A stretch of DNA of 64,000 bases, taken from Flavobacterium sp. LHD-85 (GTDB taxonomy: Bacteria; Bacteroidota; Bacteroidia; Flavobacteriales; Flavobacteriaceae). The DNA lies in contig NZ_JAVFVR010000002.1 of the NCBI RefSeq assembly GCF_030929595.1, forward strand, positions 1 through 64,000, read 5' to 3'. Positions 62,731-64,000 of this stretch are shown here, one piece after another; position 1 is the first letter of the stretch; each line of letters starts with the position of its first letter. Under the pieces are notes generated by a model. The model was not told where the DNA came from, did not search any database, and saw only the letters and a program-made list of their open reading frames with translations. The translations under genes were made by a program, and so were the position numbers.

Positions 62731-63129
62731 TTATTTTAAATTACTGTAGATGTAAGCTTCAATTGCTTTTAACTCTTCATCAGACATTGCTTGAGTTATG
62801 GCAAAATTGGTTTTCATAACCTCAAACTGACTTGGATCTACAATTGGTTCTGCATTTCCTTTTAAGAAAGTAACAATGTTGCCATTTTTGTCTTTGTAGA
62901 TTTTGGCAATTTCCTTAATGCTTGGTCCAACTACTTTTTGATCGGGCTGATGACAAGCAAAACAGTTTCCTGTGCTTTCAAATATTTGTTTTCCTAATTC
63001 TTCTGGACTTTTGGCCTTCGCCGATTCGCCTTCAGAAACAGATTCGGTTGCTGCGTTTGTCGGCTCAGAAGTTTCTTTTTTACAAGAAGCAAAAGCTAAA
63101 ACAGCAGATAAAAATAAAACCTTTTTCAT
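62731..63129 (-). CDS. Cytochrome c lipoprotein, single haem
   Basis: The protein is 132 residues. A lipobox AFASC (Cys16) marks a lipoprotein. A Glu/Ser/Ala linker is followed by a class I cytochrome c fold with CFACH at residues 56-60, and Met in the region EVMKTNFAITQAMSDEELKAIEAYI as the likely distal ligand. It transfers electrons in the periplasm. It begins 1 bp after the hemB stop codon, so it is cotranscribed with hemB. Confidence 0.9.
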   Translation of the reverse strand: MKKVLFLSAVLAFASCKKETSEPTNAATESVSEGESAKAKSPEELGKQIFESTGNCFACHQPDQKVVGPSIKEIAKIYKDKNGNIVTFLKGNAEPIVDPSQFEVMKTNFAITQAMSDEELKAIEAYIYSNLK

Positions 63130-63130
63130 C

Positions 63131-64000
<870 letters not shown>

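Overview
The window is AT-rich DNA from a gliding member of the Bacteroidota, most likely a Flavobacterium. Three things point there. A complete sprC-sprD-sprB-sprF gliding-motility locus is present, including a type IX secretion system (T9SS) type B C-terminal signal on SprB. Many promoters have the Bacteroidota form TTG-N16-19-TAnnTTTG. The families present are typical of the group: HU-CCDC81/SPOR protein, DUF4837, DUF1579, GxxExxY protein and FeoB-associated Cys-rich peptide. No rRNA, tRNA or CRISPR was seen.

Layout. Positions 1-6.8 kb hold a 14-bp minisatellite, mnmG, a methyltransferase, a Skp/OmpH-like lipoprotein and a Pif1-type helicase, with five parS-like 16-mers interspersed, which suggests a ParB-loading, probably origin-proximal, region. 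From 6.8 to 17.1 kb are housekeeping genes (dprA, trpS, plsC-like, recA, thioesterase, doxX-like, holB), one decayed coiled-coil gene, and a 596-bp unit in which a GxxExxY nuclease-like gene with one nonsense codon is enclosed by 33-bp inverted repeats. From 17.5 to 43.2 kb lies one long plus-strand operon for the gliding adhesin: three secreted proteins of unknown role, SprC, SprD (barrel-like domain, about 815-residue Ala/Lys helix, SPOR-like end), the 5430-residue SprB, and SprF. From 43.3 to 49 kb are pgk, an MltD-like transglycosylase, lipoproteins, an ElaA-like acetyltransferase and repeat elements. From 49 to 64 kb come the minus-strand rnpA-DUF4349-ctpA-ompA group, lipid genes (plsC, acyl-ACP desaturase), an HD hydrolase, the feoA-feoB iron-uptake operon with its small Cys-rich partner, an SCO protein, an M13 peptidase, a 177-bp inverted-repeat element, a cytochrome c lipoprotein and the start-truncated hemB.

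How the genes work together. The spr operon builds and exports the mobile surface adhesin used for gliding. SprB carries the T9SS signal, SprF is the dedicated outer-membrane partner, and SprC and SprD support it. The most unusual structure outside that operon is the GxxExxY unit. Its inverted ends resemble solo repeats elsewhere in the window, which is the pattern expected of a small transposase-like gene and its non-autonomous derivatives.
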